The position numbers and the translations under genes were made by a program. Positions 17,465-26,668 of a stretch of 64,000 bases of DNA are shown in pieces. Position 1 is the stretch's first letter. Each line of letters begins with the position of its first letter. A model generated the notes under the pieces. It saw only the letters and a list, made by a program, of their open reading frames with translations, had not been told where the DNA came from and ran no database searches. This stretch comes from Dyadobacter jiangsuensis (lineage in GTDB: Bacteria; Bacteroidota; Bacteroidia; Cytophagales; Spirosomataceae), in the NCBI RefSeq assembly GCF_003014695.1, contig NZ_PYAS01000001.1, positions 62,001 to 126,000 of the forward strand, in the 5' to 3' direction.

Positions 17465-19732
17465 CTATTCAATCACTACTCTACGTGTTTTCGTACCTGC
17501 AGCGTCTTGCAGGCGTAGCAGGTAAATGCCTTTGGAAAGCCGACCAACTTCAATACTCGTTTTGCCGCCGGTGACCCAGCCTTTCCAAACTACTGTTCCT
17601 GCAAGGTTCACGAGTTCGGCTTTGCTGCCGGTTCCGGGTTGGTTGGCGAATTCAATTTCCACACGCGTGCTGGCCGGGTTCGGGAATACCCGCGCCTGAA
17701 ATCCAAAACGGTAGTCGGCTGTGATGATCCGGCTGAATGCAAACGAGCCGTCGAGATCAATCATTTTGAGCCGGTAATAGGTCAAACCAGCAAGCGGCTC
17801 ATCGTCGGTCGCGCTGTAACGATGCCCTCCGCTGCCGGTTGCGGGCGGCCGCACCGACAACACCTCCCAGCTATGTGCATCCATGCTCCGATGAATTTCG
17901 AAATAGCTTGTATTGACTTCTTCGGCCGTTAGCCATTCGAGTTTTGTAGTATGTTCCTCTACTTTGGCGGTAAAGTCGACCAACTTCAACGGGAACTTTT
18001 GGCCATTCGTGACAAAAAACCTGCTGTACAAGCTGGATACGAAGGAAACTTCCCAGCGGCTAAGCTTCGCATTCCATATGATTTTGCTATCGTCCGGGTC
18101 GATCATTTTGGGTTGGGTGCCATCCTCGGGCATGATCGGGAGATCCGTGCTGTTGCTGGGGTATTCGAATAAAAGCAGGTTGGCCTTGCCGATGGCATCG
18201 GTTGGCGATGTGGGTAGCTTCGTATCCCCAGCCACAGCGTTAAAGGCATCGAATTCCGTTTGGGTGTAAAACAGGGTAGTCGTCACGTCGTAGACTTGAA
18301 GTAGGGTGGATTTGATGTCATAATACCGCGGGACAAAATGGAACCCGCTTGTAGCAATGACGTTTTCTGCCACCATAACCTTCGCCCGCACGTTGTCAGT
18401 CGTTCCCGGAATCGTCACTGGCTCTAATTTTGCGATAACCCGACAATCTTCGACTACAAAACCAATACCCCTGGATACGGCACCGCGTCCGCCCGGAACA
18501 GACATGAAGCTCTCATCTCCATTTTGTCCAAGGCTCGTGCCATCACGCCACGATTGCAGTTCATATGCACCCATATCCATCGCCGTGTCGAACACCCTGA
18601 TTCCGTTGGTAACATCCGTCGCCGGCTTGAAATCAATATCATAGGCCTTGTTGATCACCGGACTGCAAGGCAATGGCCGAAGCCCGTCGTCGGCTGTCAT
18701 CCACTGATCATCGGGGCCATCGGGATCTGGTAGGTTAGCCAATAATGGATCAACAGTTAACACATTCGTTCCCGCATGTCCGCCCTGAACTACCGACGCA
18801 TTTAGATAGGGATTAGCATTTACATCCGCAATGCCAGCGAGGCCCGGTCCGTTGTTCCCCCAGACAATAATATCTTCCATGCTCGGGGCAGACTGTACAT
18901 TGAGTATCCCAGCGCCCTGGCCGGTCGAACTGTTGCCTGCGATTGTGCTTATCCGGATGTACGCGGTGGAGTTAATCCCGTTATAAATGCCGCCAGCCCC
19001 ATTAACACCCGTGTTGCCTGCGATCACACATTGGGTGATTCTGGGTGTTGTGTTAGCGCCGGAAAGAAAAATGGCACCTCCGAGCAGCGCTTTGTTGGCG
19101 GTAAAAGTACAAGTGTGTATCCCCGCCGAGGAGGAATACTGAACAATGCCTCCACCCGATGAGGCATCGACAGCTACTCCGGAGATAGTCGTGTTAATGC
19201 CCGTTCCGTTGGCGTTGCCGTCCCGGATAATAAAACTCCCCATCGATGCCGTTGCCGCATTGTTTACGTAAACAACTGTATGATAACAATTATCCGCGTC
19301 GCCCGGCGCGCCGATTTCACCCGAAAGAATCGTCGGGTTCATACCCAGATTCCGATCGAAAGCATTCGTTTCATTTCCGGCAAAACCGCCCAGCAATGCA
19401 ACACCATCAATCAGATAAAATGCATTATGCCGTGCATCGCCCAGGTTGAGGTTGTAAGGCTGCCCACTGGGTTTATACGTTCCTGCTTTAACCCAAATTT
19501 CGGTGATTGCTTTGTCAAGCAGGGCTGTGTTGAGCGCCGTGCTGAGATCCCCCATTGCATTGGTCCAGGACGATCCATCGCCTGTCGCACCTTCGGCGAC
19601 ATACAACCGGGTTACAGCCGTGATATCTGAATTTTTGGCAAAAGCTTTTGATTTAACTGAAGTAAACAAAATGGTCAGAATCATGGGTAATACCAGCCTG
19701 ACAATAAACAATTGTGTATTGGTTTTAGTCAT
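17465..19732 (-). CDS. Secreted beta-helix protein with T9SS sorting domain
   Basis: This 755-residue protein has a signal peptide (to about residue 33). It then has a choice-of-anchor-Q type start (RLYVAEGATGDGSSWTNA) and right-handed beta-helix coils rich in G and N (about 150-390, with GGGIVQYSSSAGIHTCTF). An uncharacterised module follows (about 430-590, ending DPDDSKIIWNAKLSRWEVSF), then a linker and a C-terminal T9SS type A sorting domain (FPNPASTRVEIEF to the end). T9SS carries such proteins across the outer membrane and anchors them on the surface. It shares domain order with the 1342-residue protein at 34599. The ligand is unknown. Confidence 0.87.
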   Translation of the reverse strand: MTKTNTQLFIVRLVLPMILTILFTSVKSKAFAKNSDITAVTRLYVAEGATGDGSSWTNAMGDLSTALNTALLDKAITEIWVKAGTYKPSGQPYNLNLGDARHNAFYLIDGVALLGGFAGNETNAFDRNLGMNPTILSGEIGAPGDADNCYHTVVYVNNAATASMGSFIIRDGNANGTGINTTISGVAVDASSGGGIVQYSSSAGIHTCTFTANKALLGGAIFLSGANTTPRITQCVIAGNTGVNGAGGIYNGINSTAYIRISTIAGNSSTGQGAGILNVQSAPSMEDIIVWGNNGPGLAGIADVNANPYLNASVVQGGHAGTNVLTVDPLLANLPDPDGPDDQWMTADDGLRPLPCSPVINKAYDIDFKPATDVTNGIRVFDTAMDMGAYELQSWRDGTSLGQNGDESFMSVPGGRGAVSRGIGFVVEDCRVIAKLEPVTIPGTTDNVRAKVMVAENVIATSGFHFVPRYYDIKSTLLQVYDVTTTLFYTQTEFDAFNAVAGDTKLPTSPTDAIGKANLLLFEYPSNSTDLPIMPEDGTQPKMIDPDDSKIIWNAKLSRWEVSFVSSLYSRFFVTNGQKFPLKLVDFTAKVEEHTTKLEWLTAEEVNTSYFEIHRSMDAHSWEVLSVRPPATGSGGHRYSATDDEPLAGLTYYRLKMIDLDGSFAFSRIITADYRFGFQARVFPNPASTRVEIEFANQPGTGSKAELVNLAGTVVWKGWVTGGKTSIEVGRLSKGIYLLRLQDAAGTKTRRVVIE

Positions 19733-19831
19733 CGTTGAAGCGGGAGGTGTTAATTAAAATGCTATTTACCTCATTTAAAGGCATAAAAATATAACTGCTA
19801 AAAAGAAATGCCATCCTAAACGTTTCCTGGC

Positions 19832-19839
19832 TACATTTG
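19832..19839 (+). promoter_or_regulatory. Possible -7 element (TACATTTG)
   Basis: TACATTTG fits the Bacteroidota TAnnTTTG consensus and lies 131 bp before the lipoprotein gene at 19971. No clear TTTG element is seen 18-20 bp upstream, so support is limited. Confidence 0.25.
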
Positions 19840-19970
19840 CGCTGCAAAAAGTTTATCTAACCTAAATTAATCAATAGCATTATCCGAAGGGTTGCTGTCT
19901 CAGATAAAATCTAAAAAGCCCTGGTGGGGATTCATTGACAGTCTTTCGATAAGGTGTAATTACCAACAAA

Positions 19971-20564
19971 ATGTGTATTCCTTTTAATGGCGTAATTGAA
20001 CGTTTCATTTCCTTCCTCTCTATTGCAACAGTCTGCTCTCTGATTATCAGTTGTGTTCCAATCAAACAAACACCGAAAATACTGGACGAGGATGTCCCGA
20101 ATGTAAACCTGGCCTACGAGGTTCAGCATATCGAGATCGTCGACAACAGGAAAAATGTTTCAGGAGGTGAAATGAAAATCCCGACAATTTCGACTCCGAA
20201 AAGCTACACTAAACATTCGCCTGCCATCACACCCGAACACCGGCACGAGATAGAGGCTTTTTTCAAGTATAACATCAAAGGCGCCGGTCCGTCCGTACAG
20301 GCGATCGTTATTTTGGTTGATGCTTACAAGGAGTTTTCCGCCACGGCAATGTCTGAAAGAGAAAGGGGGCACGTCAGGATGGAGGTGGTTTTGTATGATC
20401 TGGCGACTCAAAAACAGCTCGTTTCCTGCGAATCCCTGGCTGATTTCGGTGTGGAATCCATGGACGCGGACCAGGAAAAAATGGAGAAGATCTACCGGTA
20501 CACACTTCGGCAGGCGGTTTATAAATGCCTCAAATCTATTGCAGCGAGCGCTGACGAAGAATAA
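19971..20564 (+). CDS. Lipoprotein of unknown function
   Basis: This 197-residue protein has a hydrophobic N-terminus ending LIISC, a good lipobox. The mature part is mixed alpha/beta and hydrophilic (HRHEIEAFFKYNIKG, SVQAIVILVDAYKEF, KMEKIYRYTLRQAVYKCLKS). I recognise no family. It stands between the T9SS beta-helix gene and namZ, which point in other directions, so there is no operon context. Codon use looks like the neighbours and the frame is intact, so it is probably a real gene. Confidence 0.65.
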   Translation: MCIPFNGVIERFISFLSIATVCSLIISCVPIKQTPKILDEDVPNVNLAYEVQHIEIVDNRKNVSGGEMKIPTISTPKSYTKHSPAITPEHRHEIEAFFKYNIKGAGPSVQAIVILVDAYKEFSATAMSERERGHVRMEVVLYDLATQKQLVSCESLADFGVESMDADQEKMEKIYRYTLRQAVYKCLKSIAASADEE

Positions 20565-20586
20565 AGACAGCGAACATTCTCCTGGC

Positions 20587-21816
20587 TCAGGGATATAGGA
20601 GATACTTCTTTCTGATTGCCTTAAATTGCTGCAATCCGGGCTCCCAGCTTTTTCGGATGTCCGCTTCCGATACGCCCGCTATGATCTGTTGCCTCAATTG
20701 ATCAGTTCCAATTCGCAGGTCAAAGGCGGAAATGTGCTGGTTGGCCCTTCCAGGTGTAAAGAAATGGGCTTTGTCCGGATATGCATTGTACAACTCGATG
20801 AGCCAGGCTAAATTGATCTGGCGGCTCTTGCGAAGACCGGCAATATCGTATTCCCGGAGGTCGAGCCCGTAACAAACGGAATCTTTGTGATTGGGCCGCT
20901 CGCTCATGCCGGGAATGCCGACCGGTTTGTAGGAAAATGAATACTTGCCTTTCAATGCAGGCGCCCCCAGAATAGTAAATGGCATATAGGTTCCGCGCCC
21001 TTCGTTGATAGCGGTTCCTTCAAACATACATAAGCTGGGAAAAAGCACGACGGCTTGCTGGGTATTCAAATTAGGCGAGGGATTGATCGGCAATACGTAC
21101 TCCATATCGTGATCATAATTGGCTACTTTGATGATCTTTATTTTGCATTGTTTTGGTAAATAGCCTTCCCCATTAAGGTATTGGGCAAATTCGCCGATCG
21201 TCATACCGTGTGTCATGGGTGTATAATGGATTCCTATGGCAGATTTAAATCGATCATCCGTCATCACCGGCCCGTCGACTACATATCCGTTTGGATTCGG
21301 CCTGTCCAAAATGAGCAGTTCTTTATCGTTTTCCCCGCAGGCTTCCATTACATATTCAAGGGTATTGATATTGGTGTAATAGCGGCAGCCTACGTCCTGA
21401 ATATCAAAAACAAGAAGGTCGATGTCCGCCAGTTGTTCTTTCGTTGGCTTCTGGTTTTTGCCATATAAAGAGATGATCGGAAGCCCGGTTTTGGCGTCTG
21501 TCTCATTATTTACGGCGGCGCCATTACTGGCGTTACCACGGAAACCATGTTCAGGTCCGAATACTTTAACAACCTTAATACCAAGGCTTAACAAGCTATC
21601 GACGCTGCTCTTTGTGCCAATAATGGAACTCTGATTTGCTACCAGGCCTATTCGTTTTCCTTTCAGAAGCGGCAAATATTTTTCGGTCTGATCTGCGCCT
21701 GTGATAATTTTCTGCTTGCCGGATATTTGCTGGTTTGATAACGCATTTTGTGCGATACATTCAATGGTGCCGACCGCCAGGATTGTCAGGAAAAGGATAG
21801 AAATAAGTTTCGTCAT
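20587..21816 (-). CDS. namZ: Exo-beta-N-acetylmuramidase (DUF1343/NamZ family)
   Basis: This 409-residue secreted enzyme has a signal peptide (to about residue 22). The DUF1343 catalytic domain follows: GKRIGLVANQSSIIG, VKVFGPEHGFRGNASNGA, SLYGKNQKPTKEQL, VFDIQDVGCRYYTNI and LLILDRPNPNG. NamZ removes MurNAc from the non-reducing end of peptidoglycan fragments, so it serves cell-wall recycling or uptake. Its length is normal for the family. An 80-bp part of this gene occurs again at 22484-22563 (78 of 80 bases identical), which shows that a second copy once lay next to it. Confidence 0.85.
   Translation of the reverse strand: MTKLISILFLTILAVGTIECIAQNALSNQQISGKQKIITGADQTEKYLPLLKGKRIGLVANQSSIIGTKSSVDSLLSLGIKVVKVFGPEHGFRGNASNGAAVNNETDAKTGLPIISLYGKNQKPTKEQLADIDLLVFDIQDVGCRYYTNINTLEYVMEACGENDKELLILDRPNPNGYVVDGPVMTDDRFKSAIGIHYTPMTHGMTIGEFAQYLNGEGYLPKQCKIKIIKVANYDHDMEYVLPINPSPNLNTQQAVVLFPSLCMFEGTAINEGRGTYMPFTILGAPALKGKYSFSYKPVGIPGMSERPNHKDSVCYGLDLREYDIAGLRKSRQINLAWLIELYNAYPDKAHFFTPGRANQHISAFDLRIGTDQLRQQIIAGVSEADIRKSWEPGLQQFKAIRKKYLLYP
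21368..21447 (+). repeat. 80-bp repeat, copy 1 (inside namZ)
   Basis: This segment matches 22484-22563 in the same orientation, with two mismatches, at an offset of 1116 bp. It encodes the QLADIDLLVFDIQDVG part of NamZ on the minus strand. A second match of 18/21 bases lies just upstream of the namZ start (21841-21861 against 22565-22585). Confidence 0.88.
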
Positions 21817-21935
21817 TTTTTAAGGGTTATAATCGGGGTTATTGCCATGCGTGACCGGCCAGGAAGTTACGAAGCGACAATGGGTATGTAAAGAGAAGGA
21901 CATTATTTAACTGAACATAAATCAGTCGCCCTCAA

Positions 21936-22286
21936 CTACCTTAGCTTCGCAGACGTTACTTCAAATGGCAGGGGAGTCAAGTTCATTACCGCCAGATCGT
22001 CCGACGTCAGAAAATATCCGGTTACGTAAATGGCCAGGCTGTCTCGCATAAACTGACCCGGGAGATTGCACGCTCCCCATTTCACGTCGCTATTTTGTGG
22101 TTTTAATTGCGTGCCAATAATTAGTCCGCCACTCATTTGAACCATGACGGGTGCATCGACTACATAATGCCAACGTCTTAACCCTTTCAATTCAGAATAA
22201 CATTCGAATGCCGAACGATTTAGTTGCTCTTCCTTACAGCTTGTTAAAGCCAACACAAACGCCAGAAACATTAAATTACGCATCAT
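21936..22286 (-). CDS. Small lipoprotein of unknown function
   Basis: This 116-residue protein has a signal ending LALTSC (Cys17), a good lipobox, and a mature domain of about 100 residues (WHYVVDAPVMVQMSGGLIIGTQL, AIYVTGYFLTSDDLAV) with no family that I recognise. It lies between namZ and the namZ remnant, on the same strand. The intact frame and clear lipobox support a real gene, but no function can be given. Confidence 0.6.
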   Translation of the reverse strand: MMRNLMFLAFVLALTSCKEEQLNRSAFECYSELKGLRRWHYVVDAPVMVQMSGGLIIGTQLKPQNSDVKWGACNLPGQFMRDSLAIYVTGYFLTSDDLAVMNLTPLPFEVTSAKLR

Positions 22287-22483
22287 ATCCTTTTGTATTT
22301 AAGGTAAGTAATCAATACAGACAGAACGTCAAGTCTGTTATTTTACAGGCACTTTTGAAAGGAAATTCGTTGGAAATTGAAATGCAAAAATAAATGTACA
22401 GCAAGCTTGCCTGGAAGAAAATGCGGGAATGCTAACTCTGATTATCGGGATCAACTTGGAACAGATTACCGGAATTAGGGAAA

Positions 22484-22585
22484 ATATTGATGTAATAGCG
22501 GCAGCCTACGTCCTGAATATCAAAAACAAGAAGGTCGATGTCCGCCAATTGTTCTTTCGTTGGTATTGGAATGCGCGACCGGCCA
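22484..22585 (-). pseudogene. Remnant of a second namZ copy
   Basis: Bases 22484-22563 match an internal part of namZ (21368-21447) at 78 of 80 positions. The next bases, 22565-22585, match the region just upstream of the namZ start (21841-21861) at 18 of 21 positions. In the intact copy these two parts are about 393 bp apart, so the remnant reads as a tandem namZ copy that lost its 5' coding part by deletion. The high identity points to recent duplication or gene conversion. Confidence 0.75.
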
Positions 22586-22592
22586 TCAGCTC

Positions 22593-22639
22593 AAAAAAAA
22601 CTAGCCGCAATGCATCCCTATCCCGGGGAGCATTGCGGC
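22593..22639 (-). terminator. Intrinsic terminator (minus strand)
   Basis: Perfect 10-bp stem GCCGCAATGC (22604-22613) / GCATTGCGGC (22630-22639), with A8 at 22593-22600, which reads as T8 on the minus strand. It lies just after the YD-repeat lipoprotein gene at 22666 and should end its transcript. Confidence 0.9.
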
Positions 22640-22665
22640 GAATATTAGCCATTTATTCTGATTTC

Positions 22666-23487
22666 TTAATAAGTTTCGTACAAGATTTTCAATGCATATT
22701 GCTGATCAAATTCGGTTTCTTCCAGCAATCCGTTGTTATACTTATTATTGAATTGATGCGAGAATGAATAAGGCGCGGTAGGCGGAGAATAGACTTCTTG
22801 AGTAGCGAACGATATGGCGTTGTTGCGGCTGTACGAAAAGGCGGAAGTCCTGAAAATATGGGCAGGAATTTGTAGCCACGGATTAGGTTTATCGTCATAT
22901 TGATACGTAGTAGTTCTCGTGAATGGCGGAGAAACGTTAGATGAATATTTCTGAACAAGGCTTTCCAGGTTCCCGTTTACATCAAAATTGTACCGTTCCC
23001 TCGAAATTGTGGTGGAATCGCCATTGGCGTTCAAAGCATAGAAAAGTCTTTCCCACGGCAGGCCCTGGCCGTCATATAGGAAGTGAAAGCCGCTGACGCC
23101 GGTCGATCCGTCGATATTGATCCAGATATTCTCCACCCTGTTGAGGGAGTCGTAACCGTAGCGCGTAGAGCGTGATTCCATTCCGTCGGTTCTTTCGCGC
23201 TCGACGCGTCCTTTCGAATCGTAATAGAGAATGGTATGCTCGTCCATTACAGGCGTTCCGTTTTTGTCGATCGTGAAGTGGGGAATGGAATTCATACGTC
23301 CCAATTCGTCATAGAAAAAATCGTAATAACTATTGTATGCACGGGAGGGAACCATGACGGTACTCACATAAAAACGTTTTAATCTAACCCGTTTGCCACC
23401 TTCCGTCGGAACACCCAAGTGATCCTGGCAGGAAAATAGAAAAGTGGAGAGAAAAAAGAGAAGAGCTAACTTCGGAAAGTGTTTCAT
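22666..23487 (-). CDS. YD-repeat-like lipoprotein
   Basis: This 273-residue lipoprotein starts at ATG 23487 (MKHFPK) with the lipobox FLFSC. The mature part contains units related to RHS/YD repeats: FFYDELGRMNSI, LYYDSKGRVERE, YGYDSLNRVENI, FLYDGQGLPWER, YNFDVNGNLESL and TYQYDDKPNPW. These form a strand-rich surface domain found in many Bacteroidota lipoproteins of unknown role. The upstream extension to 23541 has no signal character. A clear terminator follows the stop. Confidence 0.8.
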   Translation of the reverse strand: MKHFPKLALLFFLSTFLFSCQDHLGVPTEGGKRVRLKRFYVSTVMVPSRAYNSYYDFFYDELGRMNSIPHFTIDKNGTPVMDEHTILYYDSKGRVERERTDGMESRSTRYGYDSLNRVENIWINIDGSTGVSGFHFLYDGQGLPWERLFYALNANGDSTTISRERYNFDVNGNLESLVQKYSSNVSPPFTRTTTYQYDDKPNPWLQIPAHIFRTSAFSYSRNNAISFATQEVYSPPTAPYSFSHQFNNKYNNGLLEETEFDQQYALKILYETY

Positions 23488-23636
23488 ATAACGAGTTTGT
23501 GATATTGGTTTTCGCAAATATAGCTGCCCGAATTGACCCATAAATAGTTATTTTAAATGTAATTATAAATTAATCATTTTAACCCGGTTTTTTTGTGTTA
23601 ATTCAAATATTAAAGTGCTTTGTAATCAGGGTGTAA

Positions 23637-23674
23637 CGTATCCCAAATAGCTAAAAGAGGCTATTTGAGATACG
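23637..23674. repeat. Long stem-loop (15-bp imperfect inverted repeat)
   Basis: CGTATCCCAAATAGC (23637-23651) pairs with GCTATTTGAGATACG (23660-23674) with one mismatch and an 8-base loop. There is no T-run, so it is not a standard terminator. It lies in the 259-bp gap upstream of the YD-repeat gene and before a small plus-strand gene. Its role is unknown. Confidence 0.8.
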
Positions 23675-23746
23675 TGCAGAAAACGCTGATTATAATCGTC
23701 TGAATACCCGGCAGGACCCTGTCAAAATTCCGGGAAAATTCGTAAC

Positions 23747-23995
23747 TTGAATATTGAACAACAACATAATCCTTCGCCTATGTTAAGTGACAAAACAATG
23801 TACGGCCTGATAGTATTGGTATACTGTTGTCTTTTGCTGACTCATCTATGGCCTTTTCTGAGCCAAAGATGGGTTGCGTACAGTGAGCATAGATCAATCA
23901 AGGATGTTCCCCGACCGGCTAAAAACAGGTTGCTTGCAGGAGGGCTGGCATTCCTGAGCGGTGTGCTTTGGACTTGGTTGTATTTTAGTCATTGA
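23747..23995 (+). CDS. Small two-helix membrane protein
   Basis: This is a protein of up to 82 residues with two hydrophobic segments (about 18-38 and 62-80) joined by a basic, polar loop. The TTG at 23747 or the ATG at 23780 could be the start; the ATG would give 71 residues and keeps both helices. I do not recognise the family. The intact frame and two clean helices make it a likely gene, but the short length keeps confidence moderate. Confidence 0.45.
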   Translation: MNIEQQHNPSPMLSDKTMYGLIVLVYCCLLLTHLWPFLSQRWVAYSEHRSIKDVPRPAKNRLLAGGLAFLSGVLWTWLYFSH

Positions 23996-24038
23996 CAGAA
24001 CATTGTCATTCTTTCTAAACGGACTGCGCTGCTACATC

Positions 24039-26420
24039 CTAATTGTCATGCAAAGACTTTACAGGATTTAGAAGCGAGGCTTTAATGGCCTGGAAGCTCA
24101 CGGTAACCAACGTGAGAACCAGGGCGCCGATCATAGCGGCGGCGAAAATCGACCATGAAAGCGTAGTCCGGTAGGTGTATTGTTCCAGCCAGTCACGCAT
24201 GATTATGAAAGCGACGGGTATGGCAATAACGCAGGCGATAGCGGTGAGTATCACGAAGTCCCGGGAAAGTATTGCCCATATGCTTCCGATTGAAGCACCT
24301 AATACTTTGCGTATACCGATCTCCTTTTGCCGCTGTTCGGCTAGAAATAACGTTAGCCCGAAAAGACCAAGGCAGCTGATAAAAATAGCCAGGGAGGAAA
24401 ACATTGTCGAAAGCGTTCCTATCCGTTCTTCCGTACTGAATTTCAAATCGTATTCCAGGCTGGCAAACTTGTATTCAAATGGGCTGCCCGGGTTATGTTT
24501 TTTGAATATTCCTTCGAGCTTGCCGATTGCCTGTTGGGAATTCAGCATTGGATTAAGCCTGATGTGGATGAAAGAGGCCCAATCTTCTTTCAGCATGAAA
24601 ACGGTCGGTTGAATGGGCATGAAAGGTGAGCCCGTTATTACATCGCTGATAACCCCGATGATGGTATAATGCTCGTTGTTCCAATCGACCCTTTTTCCCA
24701 CGGCTTCTTTCAGGCCCATGAATTTGGCCGCGCTTTCGTTAATCACCATTCCAAGATTATCGGTGGAGAAGTCACGTGAAAAATCACGGCCCTGCTTTAA
24801 CTGCCAGCCCACCGTTTTCCCATATCCATGCGTTATGCCCACCGTTCCCAGATCGCCCAGTTGATCGGGATCTTTTCCCGGCCAGCTGAAACCGGCATCG
24901 CTGCTCCAAACCTCAGCGGTTGGGCTGGACGATTTGCTCGCATGCATTACCATACCGGATTGCCGTAAATCCTGGAATAGCGCGTCAGCGTGATTTTGAA
25001 GATCTGACGTGTTGATCGCCACGGACAATAACCCCGCCCGGTCGAAGCCGACCGGCCTGTCCTTGGCGTGCCGGATCTGGCGAAGCACAACGAGGGTGCC
25101 GATGACCAGGGTAACGGATACCGTGAACTGGAACACGACCAATGCCTGGCGCGGCAAAACCGCAAACCGGCCGGCGCGCAAAGTGCCTCTCAGCACACTG
25201 ATCGGCCGGAATCCCGACAAATACAATGCAGGGTAGCTGCCTGCCAGTAGTCCGGTGAGGAGCGTAAAACCGGCACCCAGTAGCCAGCTCTCGGTATGGT
25301 ACCAAGGGAAGACGATTTGCTTGTCGGCGATTTGGTTAAACAGGGGTAACGACACCTGCACCAGGCTCACTGCGAGAATAAATGCAATGGCGGCCACTAA
25401 GATTGTTTCGCAAAAAAATTGCGTGATCAATTGGCTCCGTACCGATCCGACGACCTTGCGAACACCGACCTCTTTGGCACGCTTCTGAGAACGGGCTGTG
25501 GCCAGGTTCATAAAATTGATGCAGGCCAATACCAGAACAAAGCCACCGATAATGCCGAACAGCCATACATACTGGATCCGCCCGCGTACAGGCAGGCCGT
25601 TTTCCCACTCCGAATACAAATGCCAGCGGCTCATCGGATGAAGGAAAGCTTTTGGATTAAATCGCGCTTCTTCTTTGGCATGCCGGGCCTTGATATTCGC
25701 TATTTTGGCACTTACCTGTTCAAAACTGGTGTTTGGAGCAATTTGTACCAGCAATAAGAAAGAGTTGTTTCCCCAATTGGTTTCGGACCGTTTTACCCAG
25801 GGCTCTTCTTCCAGAAAAAAACGCCATGGCAGCAGAAACGAAACATCGCGGAATTCGGTGGAATGTGGCAGATCCTCATACACACCGGCAACCTTGAAAT
25901 GATTTTTGTTATCGACCCGGATGATTTTGTCCATGGGATCGTCATCACCGAACAAGGCCCTGGCGACCGACTCCGAGAGCAATGCCGATGTGGGACTTGC
26001 GAGACTATTGGCAGTGCCCCGGAGCATTTTGAGGGAAAGCATCAAAGGGAAATCCGGCTCGACACAATTCCCTTTTCTGGAAATCTTCTTTTCTCCGAAT
26101 GACAGCACGTAATCTCTTGTCCATGAGGAGGAAGCGATATAGGTGAAGTCGCTGGCGTGCTCGCTCTGCAACGCCGCCCGCATGGGTAACGGACTGGCAA
26201 CGGTCGTGTTGGTTACACCGTTGTAGGTCTGATGCTGCATGACGCGCGCGATGCGGCCGTAGTGCTTGTGAGACTTGTTGTAGGAAACTTCGTCCCAAAC
26301 CCAAAGGCCGATCAAAATGGCGGTGGTCATACCAATGGACAATCCAAATAGGTTGATTGCCGAGTAAGTCCGGTTTTTTGCCAGGTTGCGGAAGGTGATT
26401 TTGATGTAGTTTTTTAACAT
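24039..26420 (-). CDS. ABC transporter permease, MacB/FtsX type
   Basis: This 793-residue inner-membrane protein has two MacB-type halves. Each has a membrane helix, a periplasmic core domain and an FtsX-type three-helix block. The first begins MLKNYIKITFRNLAKNRTYS (helix at about 20-42), with FtsX helices at about 285-400; the second pair of blocks ends near 680-785 (RQKEIGIRKVLGASIGSIWA). Such permeases couple ATP hydrolysis to work in the periplasm, for example export of peptides or lipoproteins. No ATPase gene lies next to it; in Cytophagales these permeases are often orphans. The length is normal. Confidence 0.9.
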   Translation of the reverse strand: MLKNYIKITFRNLAKNRTYSAINLFGLSIGMTTAILIGLWVWDEVSYNKSHKHYGRIARVMQHQTYNGVTNTTVASPLPMRAALQSEHASDFTYIASSSWTRDYVLSFGEKKISRKGNCVEPDFPLMLSLKMLRGTANSLASPTSALLSESVARALFGDDDPMDKIIRVDNKNHFKVAGVYEDLPHSTEFRDVSFLLPWRFFLEEEPWVKRSETNWGNNSFLLLVQIAPNTSFEQVSAKIANIKARHAKEEARFNPKAFLHPMSRWHLYSEWENGLPVRGRIQYVWLFGIIGGFVLVLACINFMNLATARSQKRAKEVGVRKVVGSVRSQLITQFFCETILVAAIAFILAVSLVQVSLPLFNQIADKQIVFPWYHTESWLLGAGFTLLTGLLAGSYPALYLSGFRPISVLRGTLRAGRFAVLPRQALVVFQFTVSVTLVIGTLVVLRQIRHAKDRPVGFDRAGLLSVAINTSDLQNHADALFQDLRQSGMVMHASKSSSPTAEVWSSDAGFSWPGKDPDQLGDLGTVGITHGYGKTVGWQLKQGRDFSRDFSTDNLGMVINESAAKFMGLKEAVGKRVDWNNEHYTIIGVISDVITGSPFMPIQPTVFMLKEDWASFIHIRLNPMLNSQQAIGKLEGIFKKHNPGSPFEYKFASLEYDLKFSTEERIGTLSTMFSSLAIFISCLGLFGLTLFLAEQRQKEIGIRKVLGASIGSIWAILSRDFVILTAIACVIAIPVAFIIMRDWLEQYTYRTTLSWSIFAAAMIGALVLTLVTVSFQAIKASLLNPVKSLHDN

Positions 26421-26668
26421 ACAGGTATAGCGGGGGGAATAGTGACTTCCCTTTATATTTTCCTATCAGTTACATAATTGTCTGACAAATACTTTGCCAT
26501 TTGGTTAAAGGAGGAATCGATGCAGGAAAGGGCGGTTTTGAGAAAGGTGCTGTTCGGAATTGAACGATCTGGCGTTCGTTTCAGGACAATGCGTGAGCCC
26601 GTTTAAACTCCAATTCAGTATTCCTGTTTTATCTTGTTCAAGCCCGGAAATGTTAATTCATCAAATCA

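Larger units (their letters stand above)
22287..22665. other. 379-bp non-coding stretch holding a namZ remnant and a terminator
   Basis: This stretch holds the 80-bp repeat copy at 22484-22563, a further short match to namZ 5' flanking DNA at 22565-22585 and the minus-strand terminator at 22593-22639. Nothing gene-like was found in the part from 22287 to 22483. Confidence 0.7.
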
